Shown in pieces: positions 6,316-15,674 of a DNA stretch of 56,690 nucleotides. Position 1 is the stretch's first letter. Every line of letters starts with the position of its first letter. Below the pieces are notes generated by a model, which was not told where the DNA came from, made no database searches, and was given only the letters and a program-made list of their open reading frames with translations. Position numbers and translations under genes: made by a program. The stretch is from Lactococcus ileimucosae. GTDB taxonomy: Bacteria; Bacillota; Bacilli; Lactobacillales; Streptococcaceae. Location: assembly GCF_943193185.1 (NCBI RefSeq), contig NZ_CALPDE010000016.1, positions 1-56,690 of the forward strand, read 5' to 3'.

Positions 6316-6676
6316 TGTTTTTAATATAAAACTCATTTTACTTTTATAAACAAAATGAAATTTCGCGAGAAACACCACCAGAAAAAGCTGTTATTTATCC
6401 GTTTTATAAGATTTATGGTATAGAAAAAACTAAATCTCTTAAAACACATTATTCAAGCTCATAATTATAAAGAAAATTTAATTTTGAGTTTTCAACTTTC
6501 CATAAAAATAAAGTTGATATTTTGACAAAAGTTTCATTACGTTATATATCCCAAAATTCAGAAAACTTATAATATTTTTTTGAGGCTCAATGAGCCTTAG
6601 AAGCATATCCGCATATAAGTGACCTAATATGCTTTAATTATAATATTTTACGGGAAAATTTACCAACATTTACACA
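6316..6676. other. AT-rich spacer without a recognised gene
   Basis: Nothing convincing is coded here on either strand. A small palindrome (GGCTC-AAT-GAGCC at about 6583-6595) lacks a T run on either strand, so I do not call it a terminator. Confidence 0.5.
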
Positions 6677-6709
6677 AAAAGACACAGAAATGTAATCATT
6701 CTGTGTCTT
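6677..6709 (-). terminator. Terminator after nusB
   Basis: An 11-bp perfect stem (AAGACACAGAA / TTCTGTGTCTT) followed by TTTTT-type sequence on the minus strand, 8 bp downstream of the nusB stop codon. Confidence 0.9.
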
Positions 6710-6716
6710 CAATATA

Positions 6717-7691
6717 TTATTCTTTGATTAAATTTGTCAACATTCCATTAATAAATTTACTTGATTTTTCATCGCTAAAGTCTTTTGCTAATTCAATAGA
6801 CTCATTAATGGCAACGAGATCCGGTGTCTCTGTGAATAAAATTTCATAAGCACCTAAGCGAAGCAAGACCTGCTCAATCATTGTCAAACGAGAAAAAGTC
6901 CAGCCTTTAGCCAAATACTCAGACAAAGTAGAATCAAGAGTGCTTTGCTTCTCTAAGATACCCTCAACTAATTCTGTGAAATAAGCGGGTGCTTCTACTG
7001 GCTCATCTGTATCATTATCGTAATTCAAGGCAAAAGCTTTTGCTTGAACCAAGATATCCTGAGAAGCTGTAGCAAACTTTGGTTCAGCCCTCGCCAAAAT
7101 TTCTGCAACTTCATCTTGGACGGTCAGAGGTTTAAAAAGCTCAACTGTAATCTTTTCACGAACACTTGAATGTACATCAGAGAACACCTTATTAAAAACT
7201 TCTAGTTTTTCTTCTGGAGTTTCAGCTCTGAAGCTTGCACGCAAGAAATCACGAACACGAACCGCAATGTTTTCTTCTTCAAGTTCGATATTAAAAAGGC
7301 GTACCAAATTCAAATTCAAGAAAATATCTTTGTATAAATCAACAGCTTCTTGATCCGTCATACGTTTGGTATAGCCCCCAAAATCACGAATGAAGCTCAA
7401 TGCCTTGTAAACTGCTGTTTTTTCACGGTTAGGAATGTCCAAAATTTCATAAATCTTGTCAATTTCTTTTAAAGGTTTGGTGAAAAAACGTGGAAAGTCA
7501 CGGACTGTGATGCGCTCATCCTTGTAAGCAATATCAAAACGAATTGGCTTTGCCAATTCACGATTAATTTTTTCTATATTGTTCTTAAACTCTGTCAGAA
7601 CAGTTTCTGACATGGCTTTTCGGATATCGTATTCAAAAAGTGTTTGCACTGTGCGCTGACGAATACTATGTTGCGTTAGCTTGTTAGGCAT
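6717..7691 (-). CDS. nusB: Transcription antitermination factor NusB with a large insertion
   Basis: NusB is an RNA-binding antitermination protein that acts with NusE on rRNA operons. The last ~110 residues are canonical (FSRLTMIEQVLLRLGAYE, then VAINESIELAKDFSDEKSSKFINGML), and residues about 8-25 (SIRQRTVQTLFEYD) match NusB helix 1. Between them lies an insertion of about 170 residues, giving 324 instead of the usual 130-160. The start at 7691 has a GAGGG site and overlaps the stop codon of the upstream gene by 8 nt (ATGCCTAA), so translation is coupled. A longer frame exists upstream but ignores this start. Confidence 0.88.
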   Translation of the reverse strand: MPNKLTQHSIRQRTVQTLFEYDIRKAMSETVLTEFKNNIEKINRELAKPIRFDIAYKDERITVRDFPRFFTKPLKEIDKIYEILDIPNREKTAVYKALSFIRDFGGYTKRMTDQEAVDLYKDIFLNLNLVRLFNIELEEENIAVRVRDFLRASFRAETPEEKLEVFNKVFSDVHSSVREKITVELFKPLTVQDEVAEILARAEPKFATASQDILVQAKAFALNYDNDTDEPVEAPAYFTELVEGILEKQSTLDSTLSEYLAKGWTFSRLTMIEQVLLRLGAYEILFTETPDLVAINESIELAKDFSDEKSSKFINGMLTNLIKE

Positions 7692-8085
7692 CAAAGAAAC
7701 CCTCATCAAACAAATCGTCAAAGCTTGGTTTTGGTAATTTTTCAGGAACAATACCTACAACATGGATGTTCACATCATCAATTACAATTTCTGTTGCTTG
7801 TTCAACTGCTTCTTTCACTTCTTTTTGAATGTTTAAGGCTACTTGTGGCACGTTGATACCGAAAGCCAAGTAGACATAAATATTAACAATAACTTTGTCT
7901 TTTTTACTTTCGATATAAACACCACGGCCTTCTGATTTTTTGCCGAGACTGTCTGAAAAGTGCTTGTTGCGTAGCGCATAAACACCGTCAATTTTTGCAG
8001 TTGTGATACCGATAATAACTTCAAGAACTTCCGGTGCAATAACGATTTCACCAAGTTCTGCAGTATGAACAGTTGTATCTGTCAT
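7684..8085 (-). CDS. Asp23/Gls24 family envelope stress protein
   Basis: A 133-residue Asp23-family protein (GEIVIAPEVLEVIIGITTAKIDGVYAL at the start, a two-strand alpha/beta domain to about residue 112, and an acidic tail rich in Asp and Phe). Family members are abundant membrane-associated or cytoplasmic proteins linked to cell-envelope stress in Firmicutes, with no known enzymatic activity. It lies between efp and nusB, the usual firmicute order, and overlaps nusB by 8 nt. The ribosome-binding site is GAGGAGA. Confidence 0.92.
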   Translation of the reverse strand: MTDTTVHTAELGEIVIAPEVLEVIIGITTAKIDGVYALRNKHFSDSLGKKSEGRGVYIESKKDKVIVNIYVYLAFGINVPQVALNIQKEVKEAVEQATEIVIDDVNIHVVGIVPEKLPKPSFDDLFDEGFFDA

Positions 8086-8175
8086 CTTCTCTCCTCTATC
8101 TTTTCTTTTGCTTCTCTGTGGAGCAGGGACTTTTATAACACCCCAATATAAACACGAGGCCTAACAATAAACTGC

Positions 8176-8733
8176 TTACGCACGTTTAAGGTATTCACCC
8201 GTTTGCGTGTTAATTTCAAGCTTTGTTCCTACTTCTACAAAGTCAGGAACGTTAACGACCAAACCTGTTTCCATTGTTGCTGGTTTCCCTGAACCTGTCA
8301 CTGTTGCACCTTTGATAGAAGGTTGAGTTTCAGTTACTTCAAGAACAACAGTTGTCGGCAATTGGATACCAATGACCTCTGTGCCATAGAATTGGATTTT
8401 TACATCTGTATTTTCAAGAACATAGAGCAACTCTTCTTTGATTTGTTCAACTGGAATTTCATATTGATCGTAGGTTTCATTGTTCATGAAGAAGGCTGTA
8501 TCATCCATTTGATAAAGATATTGTGCAGCCACTGTATCAATAACTGCTTGTTCAAACTTGTCTTCTGGACGGTATGTATCGTCAAATGTAGAGCCTGAAC
8601 GCACATCACGCAATTTCATACGCATGATTGTATTCCCTTTACCTGGTTTGTGATGACTTGCTTCCATAACACGGAGGAGTTTGTCTCCGTTCAAAAATGT
8701 CATTCCGGCTTTGAGGTCTTTTGCTGCTACCAT
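8176..8733 (-). CDS. efp: Translation elongation factor P
   Basis: EF-P binds the ribosome between the P and E sites and relieves stalling at polyproline. The 185-residue length and the three beta-barrel domains fit the family. The loop that enters the peptidyl-transferase centre is HKPGKGN with Lys32 at the tip, the residue modified in many bacteria. The conserved C-terminal ending GEYLKRA is present. A GGAG ribosome-binding site is about 12 nt upstream. It has its own promoter (8797-8825). Confidence 0.97.
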   Translation of the reverse strand: MVAAKDLKAGMTFLNGDKLLRVMEASHHKPGKGNTIMRMKLRDVRSGSTFDDTYRPEDKFEQAVIDTVAAQYLYQMDDTAFFMNNETYDQYEIPVEQIKEELLYVLENTDVKIQFYGTEVIGIQLPTTVVLEVTETQPSIKGATVTGSGKPATMETGLVVNVPDFVEVGTKLEINTQTGEYLKRA

Positions 8734-8796
8734 AATTATATATATCTCCTAGTAAATATTCTATTTACTGCCCAAAGAGGCAGCCTTTAACAACTC

Positions 8797-8825
8797 ATTT
8801 TAGCACAAATTCACCTTTTTTTCAA
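8797..8825 (-). promoter_or_regulatory. Promoter of efp
   Basis: On the minus strand TTGAAA (8825-8820) and TAAAAT (8802-8797) are separated by 17 nt, about 65 bp upstream of the efp start. Confidence 0.75.
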
Positions 8826-8888
8826 ATCTCTGTTTATTTGCTAAAAGGAGCATTTAAAGTGAATGAAGCCTTCGTTCAAGCTATTAAA

Positions 8889-9938
8889 TCAAAGTATAAG
8901 AAGTTCTTTTGACGCTTGTGTCAAGACTTGACAGCCTTCTTCAGTGATAAGTAAATCATCCTCTATCCGGACGCCACCAAAGTCAGGAATATAGATGCCT
9001 GGTTCATCAGTGACAACCATATTCCGTTTGAGCACTCCCTTTGCCTTTGCACCAAAATAAGGAATCTCGTGCACGTCCAATCCTAAACCATGACCAATAC
9101 CATGTGTAAAGTACTCTCCATATGAGGCTGCTTCAATCACATCACGTGGTACTTTGTCAAAGTCAGCCAAAGACATGCCTTCCTTTGCTTCTGTGATTAA
9201 GGCTTCATTAGCTTGACGTACAGTATGATAGATTTCCCGCATCTTTGGACTGGCTTCGCCAACAAAGACCGTTCTTGTCATATCACTCGCATAATGATTG
9301 TAGTAGCACCCGAAATCAATGGTCACAGGATCACCAAACTCGATCATTTTATGAGTGGCTACACCGTGTGGCAAACTGCTTCGTTTGCCTGAAGCAACGA
9401 TCGTGTCAAAAGAAATCCCGCTTGCTCCCATTTCTCGCATTTTGAAGTCTAGAAAATTAGCGACTTCTATCTCTGTTCTGCCGGGCTCAATATATTTCAG
9501 TACAGCTTCAAATGCTTTATCTGCAATTTGACAGGCTTTCTTTATTGTTGCTATTTCATCCGCTTCTTTAATTTGGCGTAACTCTGCTACAAGATTAGTT
9601 GTAGGCACCAACGTGGTATCTTTTAATTTTTCCGCCAGCACACGATAAAATGCAAAATCAACTGTATCTTCAAAGCCAACGGTTCGGAGTCCTTCAGCAA
9701 GGCGAGCAATTTCGGATAAGGCATCACGTGACTGGATAATTTCAAAACCCGTAATTAATTGCCGTGCAATCCCAATATAACGATCATCAGTCATAAAGTA
9801 GGAATGGTCTGCTGTTATGAAAATCGTTCCAGCCGTACCTGAAAAACCCGTCAGATAGTAGATGTTTTTCATGTCAGTAAGGATTAAACCCTCTAAATTT
9901 TCTCGTGCTATTTTTTCTTTTAAGGTACTGATTCTCAT
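8889..9938 (-). CDS. pepP: Xaa-Pro aminopeptidase (M24B)
   Basis: Removes N-terminal residues preceding proline from peptides in the cytoplasm. The 349-residue protein has an N-terminal creatinase-type domain (to about 125) and the pita-bread metallopeptidase domain. The five metal ligands are visible: Asp in TIDFG, Asp in SDMTRT, His in HGIGHGLG, Glu in TDEPGIY and Glu in VRIEDDL. The start at 9938 follows an AAGGAG site; a longer in-frame start is not supported. Its location next to efp is typical. PepQ is the nearest alternative, but the short N-terminal domain fits PepP. Confidence 0.9.
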   Translation of the reverse strand: MRISTLKEKIARENLEGLILTDMKNIYYLTGFSGTAGTIFITADHSYFMTDDRYIGIARQLITGFEIIQSRDALSEIARLAEGLRTVGFEDTVDFAFYRVLAEKLKDTTLVPTTNLVAELRQIKEADEIATIKKACQIADKAFEAVLKYIEPGRTEIEVANFLDFKMREMGASGISFDTIVASGKRSSLPHGVATHKMIEFGDPVTIDFGCYYNHYASDMTRTVFVGEASPKMREIYHTVRQANEALITEAKEGMSLADFDKVPRDVIEAASYGEYFTHGIGHGLGLDVHEIPYFGAKAKGVLKRNMVVTDEPGIYIPDFGGVRIEDDLLITEEGCQVLTQASKELLIL

Positions 9939-10021
9939 AGTTTTCTCCTTTTCATTTGGGGTGTCCACCTCTATTATAACAAAGTCTGAACTATAATATT
10001 ATAGTTCTCTGTATTAAAAGA

Positions 10022-10080
10022 AGAACCAAGTAAAATAGATTGCCATAGCTTTTGCTATAGTGTCTATTTTACTTGGTTCT
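10022..10080 (-). terminator. Terminator of trxA
   Basis: A very long perfect inverted repeat with an 18-bp stem (10022-10039 and 10063-10080) and an inner CTATAGC/GCTATGG hairpin. It is bounded by T-rich sequence on both strands. It lies between trxA and the pepP promoter region and should stop trxA transcripts. Confidence 0.9.
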
Positions 10081-10092
10081 TTTTATCTTATG

Positions 10093-10407
10093 TTATGATA
10101 ACTCCGCAACAATCGCTTTGAGCTGCGCTTTGGTTTGAACACCAACTGCCTGTTTAACCATTTGACCATCTTTAAAGAAAATCAATGTTGGGATACTCAT
10201 TACGCCGAAGGCTTGAGGTGTTGCTGGATTTTCATCGACATCCAACTTGCAGATTTTAAGTTCTGACTCGTCAAGTTCCTCAGCCAATTGTTCCAAGATA
10301 GGCGCTTGCATACGACATGGACCACACCATGTAGCCCAAAAGTCTACAAGAACTAATCCTTCTTTGATTTCTTCTCTAAAAGTAGCATCAGTAATATTAT
10401 ATTCCAT
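10093..10407 (-). CDS. trxA: Thioredoxin
   Basis: A 104-residue thioredoxin, the general disulfide reductase of the cytoplasm. The active site is WCGPC with Cys28 and Cys31, and the cis-Pro loop (MSIPTLIFF) is intact. It is monocistronic, with its own promoter and terminator. Confidence 0.97.
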   Translation of the reverse strand: MEYNITDATFREEIKEGLVLVDFWATWCGPCRMQAPILEQLAEELDESELKICKLDVDENPATPQAFGVMSIPTLIFFKDGQMVKQAVGVQTKAQLKAIVAELS

Positions 10408-10437
10408 TTTTGTACCCTCATTTTTTATTATGAGTAC

Positions 10438-10466
10438 ATTCTAGCGAATTTTTCTCTGCTTTACAA
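10438..10466 (-). promoter_or_regulatory. Promoter of trxA
   Basis: On the minus strand TTGTAA (10466-10461) and TAGAAT (10443-10438) are 17 nt apart, about 30 bp before the start codon. Confidence 0.7.
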
Positions 10467-10493
10467 ATATTATGATTCTCTTTACATTTTAAA

Positions 10494-12830
10494 TCATTTT
10501 AGGATAGCAATTGTTGCCCCGCTTCCTCCAGCATTTACAGGAGCATACTCATAACTCTTGATATGGCGATGCTTTTGTAGTTTTTTCTGAACCATTTCAC
10601 GAATAACTCCTGTCCCTATGCCATGTATAATCGTAATTTGTAACAAATTTGCCAAAAGCGCTTGATCAATATAATTATCCAACTCAAGTTCTGCTTCTTC
10701 ATAGCGCATCCCACGTAAATCCAGCTGTGCTTTCACTTTATTGCTTACTTTTCGCGTAACTGATTTTGTTTTAGCTGGTCGCTGTTTAGCAGCTTCTTCC
10801 TCCGTTAACTCAAACTCATTCTCTTGTAGTTTAGTCATTATTGAACCCATCTGAACCTGCCAACGTCCATCTTTTTCAAGACGAATAAGTTTTCCACGCT
10901 GACCATAAGCCGTAACAAGGACTTCAGCACCCTGCTTGAGCCCACGCTGGGCTTTAGCTTTTTTCAACACCTTATTCTTACTATAATCAACCGCAGGAAC
11001 TAGGTTTTCAAGTTCGCCACGCGCAGCTATAATCTCATGAGGTTTGAGCTGTGCCTTCTCATTAAGTGTTTTGAGAATTGCTTGTGCTTCTTGGCTTGCC
11101 TTTTTCACGACTTCTTGTGCTTCACGTTTAGCTTTTTCCAGCTCTTGCTCACGCTCTCGATTAATCTGGTCATAAACTCTGGTCAAGTCCCTATGAAGTG
11201 CAATGTTTTCCTGCTCTAGCTTTTTAATATGGGCAGCAGCTTCCGTCACTTCACGCGTCTTTTCTTCCAAACGGGCAATCATCTGATTCACATCATGTTC
11301 TTCATCTGAAAGCAGGCCACTGGATTGTTGGATAATGTAATCCGACAAGCCTAAACGTCGTGAAATTTCTAAGGCATTTGAACGTCCAGGCACACCAAGT
11401 TGCAAGCGAAAAACCGGACGCATTTGATCAATGTCAAATTCCATACTTGCATTAATAACCTCAGGTGTTTCCACACCATAAGCCTTAAGTTCTGGATAAT
11501 GCGTACTCGCCAGTGTCTTTACATGTCTTTCACGTAAAAATTCTAGAATGGCAATGGCTAGTGCTGCGCCTTCCTTAGGATCTGTACCTGCTCCAAGCTC
11601 ATCAAAAAGAACCAAGGAAGTGTGGTCAGATTTTGCCAAAATCTCTACAATGTTTGTCATATGACTTGAAAAAGTCGAAAGACTTTGCTCAATCGATTGT
11701 TCATCCCCAATATCTGCAAAAATTTCGTTGAAAACATGTACTCGGCTTCCCTTACTTGTCAAAACAGGAAGTCCAGATTGCGCCATTAAAGTCAGCAAAC
11801 CAACAGTTTTTAAAGTGATGGTTTTCCCCCCAGTATTAGGCCCTGTAATGACAATCGTATTTAAACTGCTGTCAAACTTTATATCATTCGACACAACGAC
11901 TTTGGGATCAATGAATGGATGGCGGGCATCGTAAAAACAAATGTCATTATCATGCGCCAATTCGGGAATGCTTGCTTTGTGCTTCAACAAGTAGTTATAC
12001 TTGGCCTTGATCAAGTCCAGATGACCTTGTAACCAAGCATTTTGTCGAATATCTGCACTGAACGGTTTTAATTGCTCACTAAGTTCACGTAAAATCCGGA
12101 GAATTTCGTTTTTCTCCTCAATTTTCTTTTGATTGAGGTTATTATTAAGGGAAACAGCGGCATTCGGCTCAATATAAAGTGTTTGCCCCGAGGCAGACAT
12201 GTCATGCACAACACCTGGGATTCTATTCTTACTATCCGCACGGACAGGAAGAACTTGGCGTTCATTACGAACCGTAATCAGATTTTCAGTCAAAGAAGCT
12301 GCATTTTTAGACAGGAGTTCCTGCATGACTTTTTTGATTTCTGATTGGTAACGTTTGATGGCTGAACGAATATGCATCAGTTCGGGTGAAGCATTGTCAT
12401 AAAGTGTTCCAGAATTATCAAAAATTTCAAGGGCTTTATGGACGGTAGAAAGATCCGTAAACTTGCCGATAAGTCCTTCTAAAACTGGAATATCAACATT
12501 CTCTGCCTCCTCAAAATAGCGCAGAATATTCAATCCCTGCTGGACGATTTTTTTAATCTCTACAAATTCACGGCCGCTCAGTTGAGCATCCAGTTCTAAA
12601 CGTCGTAAAATCTCATTAATATCTCCTGTTTTAGACAAGTGAATTGGCCCATTTTCTTGGATTAGTTTTTCAAACTCAGCCAGTTCATCAAATAAGGTTT
12701 GTATTTTACGTCTATCAGAAAGAGGTTCTAGCTCTTCCAACTCCTTTTTGCCTTGAGCGGTGGTTAAAAAGGCCAAAAATTGCTCTTTGACCTTATCAAA
12801 TTCTAAAATTTGGATGATTTTTTTATTCAT
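10494..12830 (-). CDS. mutS2: Endonuclease MutS2
   Basis: A 778-residue MutS2. Known members act as ribosome-collision sensors and/or recombination suppressors rather than in mismatch repair. The N-terminal lever/core region precedes an ATPase with Walker A GPNTGGKT (about residue 330) and Walker B LVLFDELGAGTDP. A long coiled coil spans about 510-620, and a C-terminal Smr nuclease domain (about 705-778) contains LDLRG and IIHGIGTG. It starts 5 bp after the cvpA stop codon, so the two form an operon; cvpA-mutS2 linkage is common in Firmicutes. Confidence 0.96.
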   Translation of the reverse strand: MNKKIIQILEFDKVKEQFLAFLTTAQGKKELEELEPLSDRRKIQTLFDELAEFEKLIQENGPIHLSKTGDINEILRRLELDAQLSGREFVEIKKIVQQGLNILRYFEEAENVDIPVLEGLIGKFTDLSTVHKALEIFDNSGTLYDNASPELMHIRSAIKRYQSEIKKVMQELLSKNAASLTENLITVRNERQVLPVRADSKNRIPGVVHDMSASGQTLYIEPNAAVSLNNNLNQKKIEEKNEILRILRELSEQLKPFSADIRQNAWLQGHLDLIKAKYNYLLKHKASIPELAHDNDICFYDARHPFIDPKVVVSNDIKFDSSLNTIVITGPNTGGKTITLKTVGLLTLMAQSGLPVLTSKGSRVHVFNEIFADIGDEQSIEQSLSTFSSHMTNIVEILAKSDHTSLVLFDELGAGTDPKEGAALAIAILEFLRERHVKTLASTHYPELKAYGVETPEVINASMEFDIDQMRPVFRLQLGVPGRSNALEISRRLGLSDYIIQQSSGLLSDEEHDVNQMIARLEEKTREVTEAAAHIKKLEQENIALHRDLTRVYDQINREREQELEKAKREAQEVVKKASQEAQAILKTLNEKAQLKPHEIIAARGELENLVPAVDYSKNKVLKKAKAQRGLKQGAEVLVTAYGQRGKLIRLEKDGRWQVQMGSIMTKLQENEFELTEEEAAKQRPAKTKSVTRKVSNKVKAQLDLRGMRYEEAELELDNYIDQALLANLLQITIIHGIGTGVIREMVQKKLQKHRHIKSYEYAPVNAGGSGATIAILK

Positions 12831-12835
12831 AAGTT

Positions 12836-13390
12836 TTAAATGTTACCTATAATGTTCTCAATAAAGATATTTTTCAGCATTCCCGAAGAAATTGGGGTAT
12901 AGCTGACCATTAAACGGGCTAATACTGAAGCATTCAACTGATTTTGAACGTTCATCATCGGTACAAGTGCCAATAAAGTAAGGGCCATCTGAATCCCAAA
13001 ATAAGTTGCTCCTACAGCAAGCACACCCGCAATAATTTTTCCATTTTTTCCAAGCGGTTGTAAGCGCGTAATATGGACAAAAAGGCCAATGAGACGAATG
13101 ACAACATAAGAAAGCACAAAAATGATAATAAAAGCTAGCCCTGCGTAAAAAGCTTCATCAACTTGGAACAGTATGCTGTTATCAAAAAAGAGTAAGCGAG
13201 AGTCTTCTGTTGCGCTTGAAAAAGGAATCCACATTGTGAGATGCGCTGCCAGCGTCTTATAATTTAAAAAGGCAATGATAGCTGATACAATGAGACCTAA
13301 ACTGTAAATTGCCTGCAAAACAAGCCCGCGGGAATAACCAACTAAAAAGGCCCATACCAGCAATACTAAAATAAGTAAGTTAATAAGCAT
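12836..13390 (-). CDS. cvpA: CvpA family membrane protein
   Basis: A 184-residue integral membrane protein with four hydrophobic segments (about 1-20, 25-45, 78-100 and 115-135) and the CvpA pattern of an N-terminal GYxRG (VGYSRGL). The family is tied to colicin V production in E. coli and, more generally, to envelope homeostasis; its activity is unknown. The ribosome-binding site is AGGAAAAG. It is the first gene of the cvpA-mutS2 operon. Confidence 0.9.
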   Translation of the reverse strand: MLINLLILVLLVWAFLVGYSRGLVLQAIYSLGLIVSAIIAFLNYKTLAAHLTMWIPFSSATEDSRLLFFDNSILFQVDEAFYAGLAFIIIFVLSYVVIRLIGLFVHITRLQPLGKNGKIIAGVLAVGATYFGIQMALTLLALVPMMNVQNQLNASVLARLMVSYTPISSGMLKNIFIENIIGNI

Positions 13391-13431
13391 AATCTTTTCC
13401 TAAATTTCTGTAAATCATTCGTATTATACTC

Positions 13432-13461
13432 ATTATACCTTATTTTCTCCTCATTTACCAA
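13432..13461 (-). promoter_or_regulatory. Promoter of cvpA-mutS2
   Basis: On the minus strand TTGGTA (13461-13456, inside the end of the reductase gene) and TATAAT (13437-13432) are 18 nt apart. A second TATAAT follows at 13428-13423. Confidence 0.6.
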
Positions 13462-14431
13462 AAAGGCTTGAAGAATGTCCCGTTTGCAAGCTGTGGCTAA
13501 ATTCTAACTTCTGTGTCATGTCATTAATAGCGAGAACCGCTTCGCCAAAACCAACAGACATTAGAGGCGCTTTTCCTTCATAATCACTTGCATCACCAGC
13601 TACATATAGTCCTGCAATATTTGTTTCTTGCTGCCGATTAGACTGGATGCGTCCTCTGCGACTTAGCGCTAATTTTTCATTTAAATCCACATGATTGGTC
13701 ATCATCCCATAATTTACCAATATTTTTTCCACTTCTAATTTCTGTATTTCCTCAGACTTCACGCGTTGAAGCTCAAGGCCATTTGTGGATAAGAATACAG
13801 GAAGATATGGCGTATGCACTTCAACTGTTGATTGTTCAAGTTCTGCTACAGTTAAAGCATGCGCTCTAAATGAGGTCCGCCGATGAACCAAGTGAACTTT
13901 TTTCGCTACTTTCTCTAGCATAAGTGACCAATCTAAGGCACTGTCACCACCGCCTAGAACAGCTACTTCTTTCCCACTGTATTCCTCTAAATTTTTTATA
14001 AAATAGCTAAGCCTCCCTACATTATGAAGTGCTTCCTCGCCCTCGAGATTAAGCTTGCGCGGACTTAATAATCCCGAACCTGTTGTCAATAAAACTGCTT
14101 TTGAATGATGTGTCCCTTTATCAGTTTGCAGTTTAAACTCCTTGCCCTCATCATCTAAACTGATATTTTCCACCTTCTCATCCAAATAAAGCTCATGTGG
14201 AACACGCGCAAGCTGTGCCAAAAGATTTTCTGCCAAAGCTGTACCTGAAATTTCAGGAAGTCCTGCTATGTCATATATCATTTTATCTGGATAAAGTGCT
14301 TGAGGTTGACCGCCTGCTTCTTCTAAAGCCTCAATAATTTTGACCGTCATTCCGCGCATACCCGCATAAAACCCGGCATAGAGCCCAACAGGCCCTGCAC
14401 CGATAATTGTTAAATCGTATAAATTTTCCAT
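13451..14431 (-). CDS. Ferredoxin/flavodoxin-NADP reductase, thioredoxin-reductase-like
   Basis: A 326-residue flavoprotein of the TrxR-like FNR class found in Firmicutes. It has an N-terminal FAD-binding GAGPVGLYAGFYAG, a central NADP-binding GGGDSALDWS and a C-terminal FAD motif GLYVAGDASD. It lacks the CxxC redox pair of thioredoxin reductase. It transfers electrons between NADPH and ferredoxin or flavodoxin. The start at 14431 lies six bases after a TATAAT box and no Shine-Dalgarno is present, so the mRNA is probably leaderless. Confidence 0.9.
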   Translation of the reverse strand: MENLYDLTIIGAGPVGLYAGFYAGMRGMTVKIIEALEEAGGQPQALYPDKMIYDIAGLPEISGTALAENLLAQLARVPHELYLDEKVENISLDDEGKEFKLQTDKGTHHSKAVLLTTGSGLLSPRKLNLEGEEALHNVGRLSYFIKNLEEYSGKEVAVLGGGDSALDWSLMLEKVAKKVHLVHRRTSFRAHALTVAELEQSTVEVHTPYLPVFLSTNGLELQRVKSEEIQKLEVEKILVNYGMMTNHVDLNEKLALSRRGRIQSNRQQETNIAGLYVAGDASDYEGKAPLMSVGFGEAVLAINDMTQKLEFSHSLQTGHSSSLFGK

Positions 14432-14437
14432 AGTCAC

Positions 14438-14466
14438 ATTATAGCAGAAAAGCATATTTGTCAAAA
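14438..14466 (-). promoter_or_regulatory. Promoter of the ferredoxin-NADP reductase gene
   Basis: On the minus strand TTTTGA (about 14466-14461) with 17-nt spacing, or TTGACA with 15-nt spacing, precedes a perfect TATAAT (14443-14438). The ATG follows after exactly six bases. Confidence 0.75.
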
Positions 14467-14497
14467 GTTTTTGACATCCCTTGGCTTGAAATTCTAA

Positions 14498-14533
14498 AAA
14501 AACTACCGAAGTTCATTCCGATAGAGTTTTATA
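14498..14533 (-). terminator. Terminator of the FemAB operon
   Basis: On the minus strand AAAACTCTATCGGAA and TTCGGTAGTTTTTTT pair with one bulge and one G-U pair, followed by a T run. It lies about 95 bp downstream of the second FemAB gene. Confidence 0.65.
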
Positions 14534-14627
14534 ATCTTTATCCCACACTAAAAAATCAAATTCTAACTTGATTCTCTTTGCAGTTCTTCTAGTACTTTAA
14601 TCTAGGACAAAGTCCCTGTTTTTAGCT

Positions 14628-15674
14628 TCAAGCTCGTCCTAACAGCTTCTTTATTCCCTGAATAATCTTGTATTTTATCGGTTGTGGATAGTATGAAAAC
14701 TCTCCAACCTTTTGCGTAATGTAGCCGCCAAAGTTTTGCTTAAACTTCAAAACACCATCGCTGCCGTCAAATTTACCTGAAATACCGTAGAAGTTATATG
14801 TTACCAACTGGCGTTCAAGCGCATGAAGCATGGCTGTATGTTGCATGAGGAAAGGACCTCCAAGCTTGCCATAGGCGCCATCTGAACCACCATAAAGGTA
14901 GAGAAATTCACGATTCACTTCAATAAAAACACCCGCTGCAATTGCTGTTTCGCCTTGAAAAGTCAGCAGAAATTCAATGTTGTCACCGAAAGCCGTATAG
15001 AGTTCTTGATAATAGTCCAAGTCCTTTGTTGCAAAGTGGCGTTTTTCTCCTGTGTTGCCAATCAATCGTTCAACTTCTGCAAGCTCATCATAAGTTGCAG
15101 GTCTCACAACAACTTCATTTTTTATCGCTTTTTTTACATTACGCTTGGCATTGGAGTTATAGCTTTTGAGCAGTGATGTCTCGTCAGTAATTTCGGATAA
15201 ATCCTTAATATATTGCCACTCTGCAACTGCATCTTGTTCTTCATAGCCAACATGACGTCCATTATAAGTCAAGCCTAGCTTTTTCATCTCAGAAATAAAG
15301 GACTCATTAGCTTCTTCTAACGCTTGCCCCTTACTGTCAAAAACCATATAGTTTATATCTGGGCGCACCTTCACTTCTAGGGCTTGGTGATTTTTAGCAT
15401 ATTTTTTCAATTCTTGAATAAAATAATTAAAAATGACTTGGTCAAAGTTACCAATTGGTCCAAAGTTAATTTCAAGCTTTGCACCGCCAGAAACAGAGAT
15501 AGAAGTTATCAAAGCTGCCATCTTAATCTTATCATTGATTGTTACACCTAAAAAATTAAGCCTGTACCCCCGTTTTGCCAACACGTCTGCCATCTGTGGA
15601 GTTTGCAAAAAAGATGTTGTTTCTTCAGCTGCAAATGCTGCAAATTGTTCTTGAGAGATTTCTAAGAATTCCAT
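14628..15674 (-). CDS. FemAB/MurMN-type peptidoglycan cross-bridge transferase, short form
   Basis: A 348-residue FemA/FemB/MurM-like aminoacyl-tRNA-dependent transferase, which adds an amino acid to the lysine of lipid II to build the interpeptide bridge. It has two GNAT-like domains; the second contains YLYGGSDGAY and ends with GVLKFKQNFGGYI, a family signature. It lacks the coiled-coil arm present in its neighbour. Its ATG overlaps the upstream stop codon (TAATG), so the two genes are translationally coupled. The amino acid specificity cannot be read from the sequence. Confidence 0.88.
   Translation of the reverse strand: MEFLEISQEQFAAFAAEETTSFLQTPQMADVLAKRGYRLNFLGVTINDKIKMAALITSISVSGGAKLEINFGPIGNFDQVIFNYFIQELKKYAKNHQALEVKVRPDINYMVFDSKGQALEEANESFISEMKKLGLTYNGRHVGYEEQDAVAEWQYIKDLSEITDETSLLKSYNSNAKRNVKKAIKNEVVVRPATYDELAEVERLIGNTGEKRHFATKDLDYYQELYTAFGDNIEFLLTFQGETAIAAGVFIEVNREFLYLYGGSDGAYGKLGGPFLMQHTAMLHALERQLVTYNFYGISGKFDGSDGVLKFKQNFGGYITQKVGEFSYYPQPIKYKIIQGIKKLLGRA

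Noticed and set aside
6583-6595. GGCTC-AAT-GAGCC palindrome as a terminator
   Set aside because: Neither strand has a T run after the stem, and a convincing nusB terminator lies at 6677-6709.
7692-7751. Twenty extra codons at the start of nusB
   Set aside because: They lie inside the Asp23-family gene and the ATG at 7691 has a ribosome-binding site and a typical stop/start overlap.
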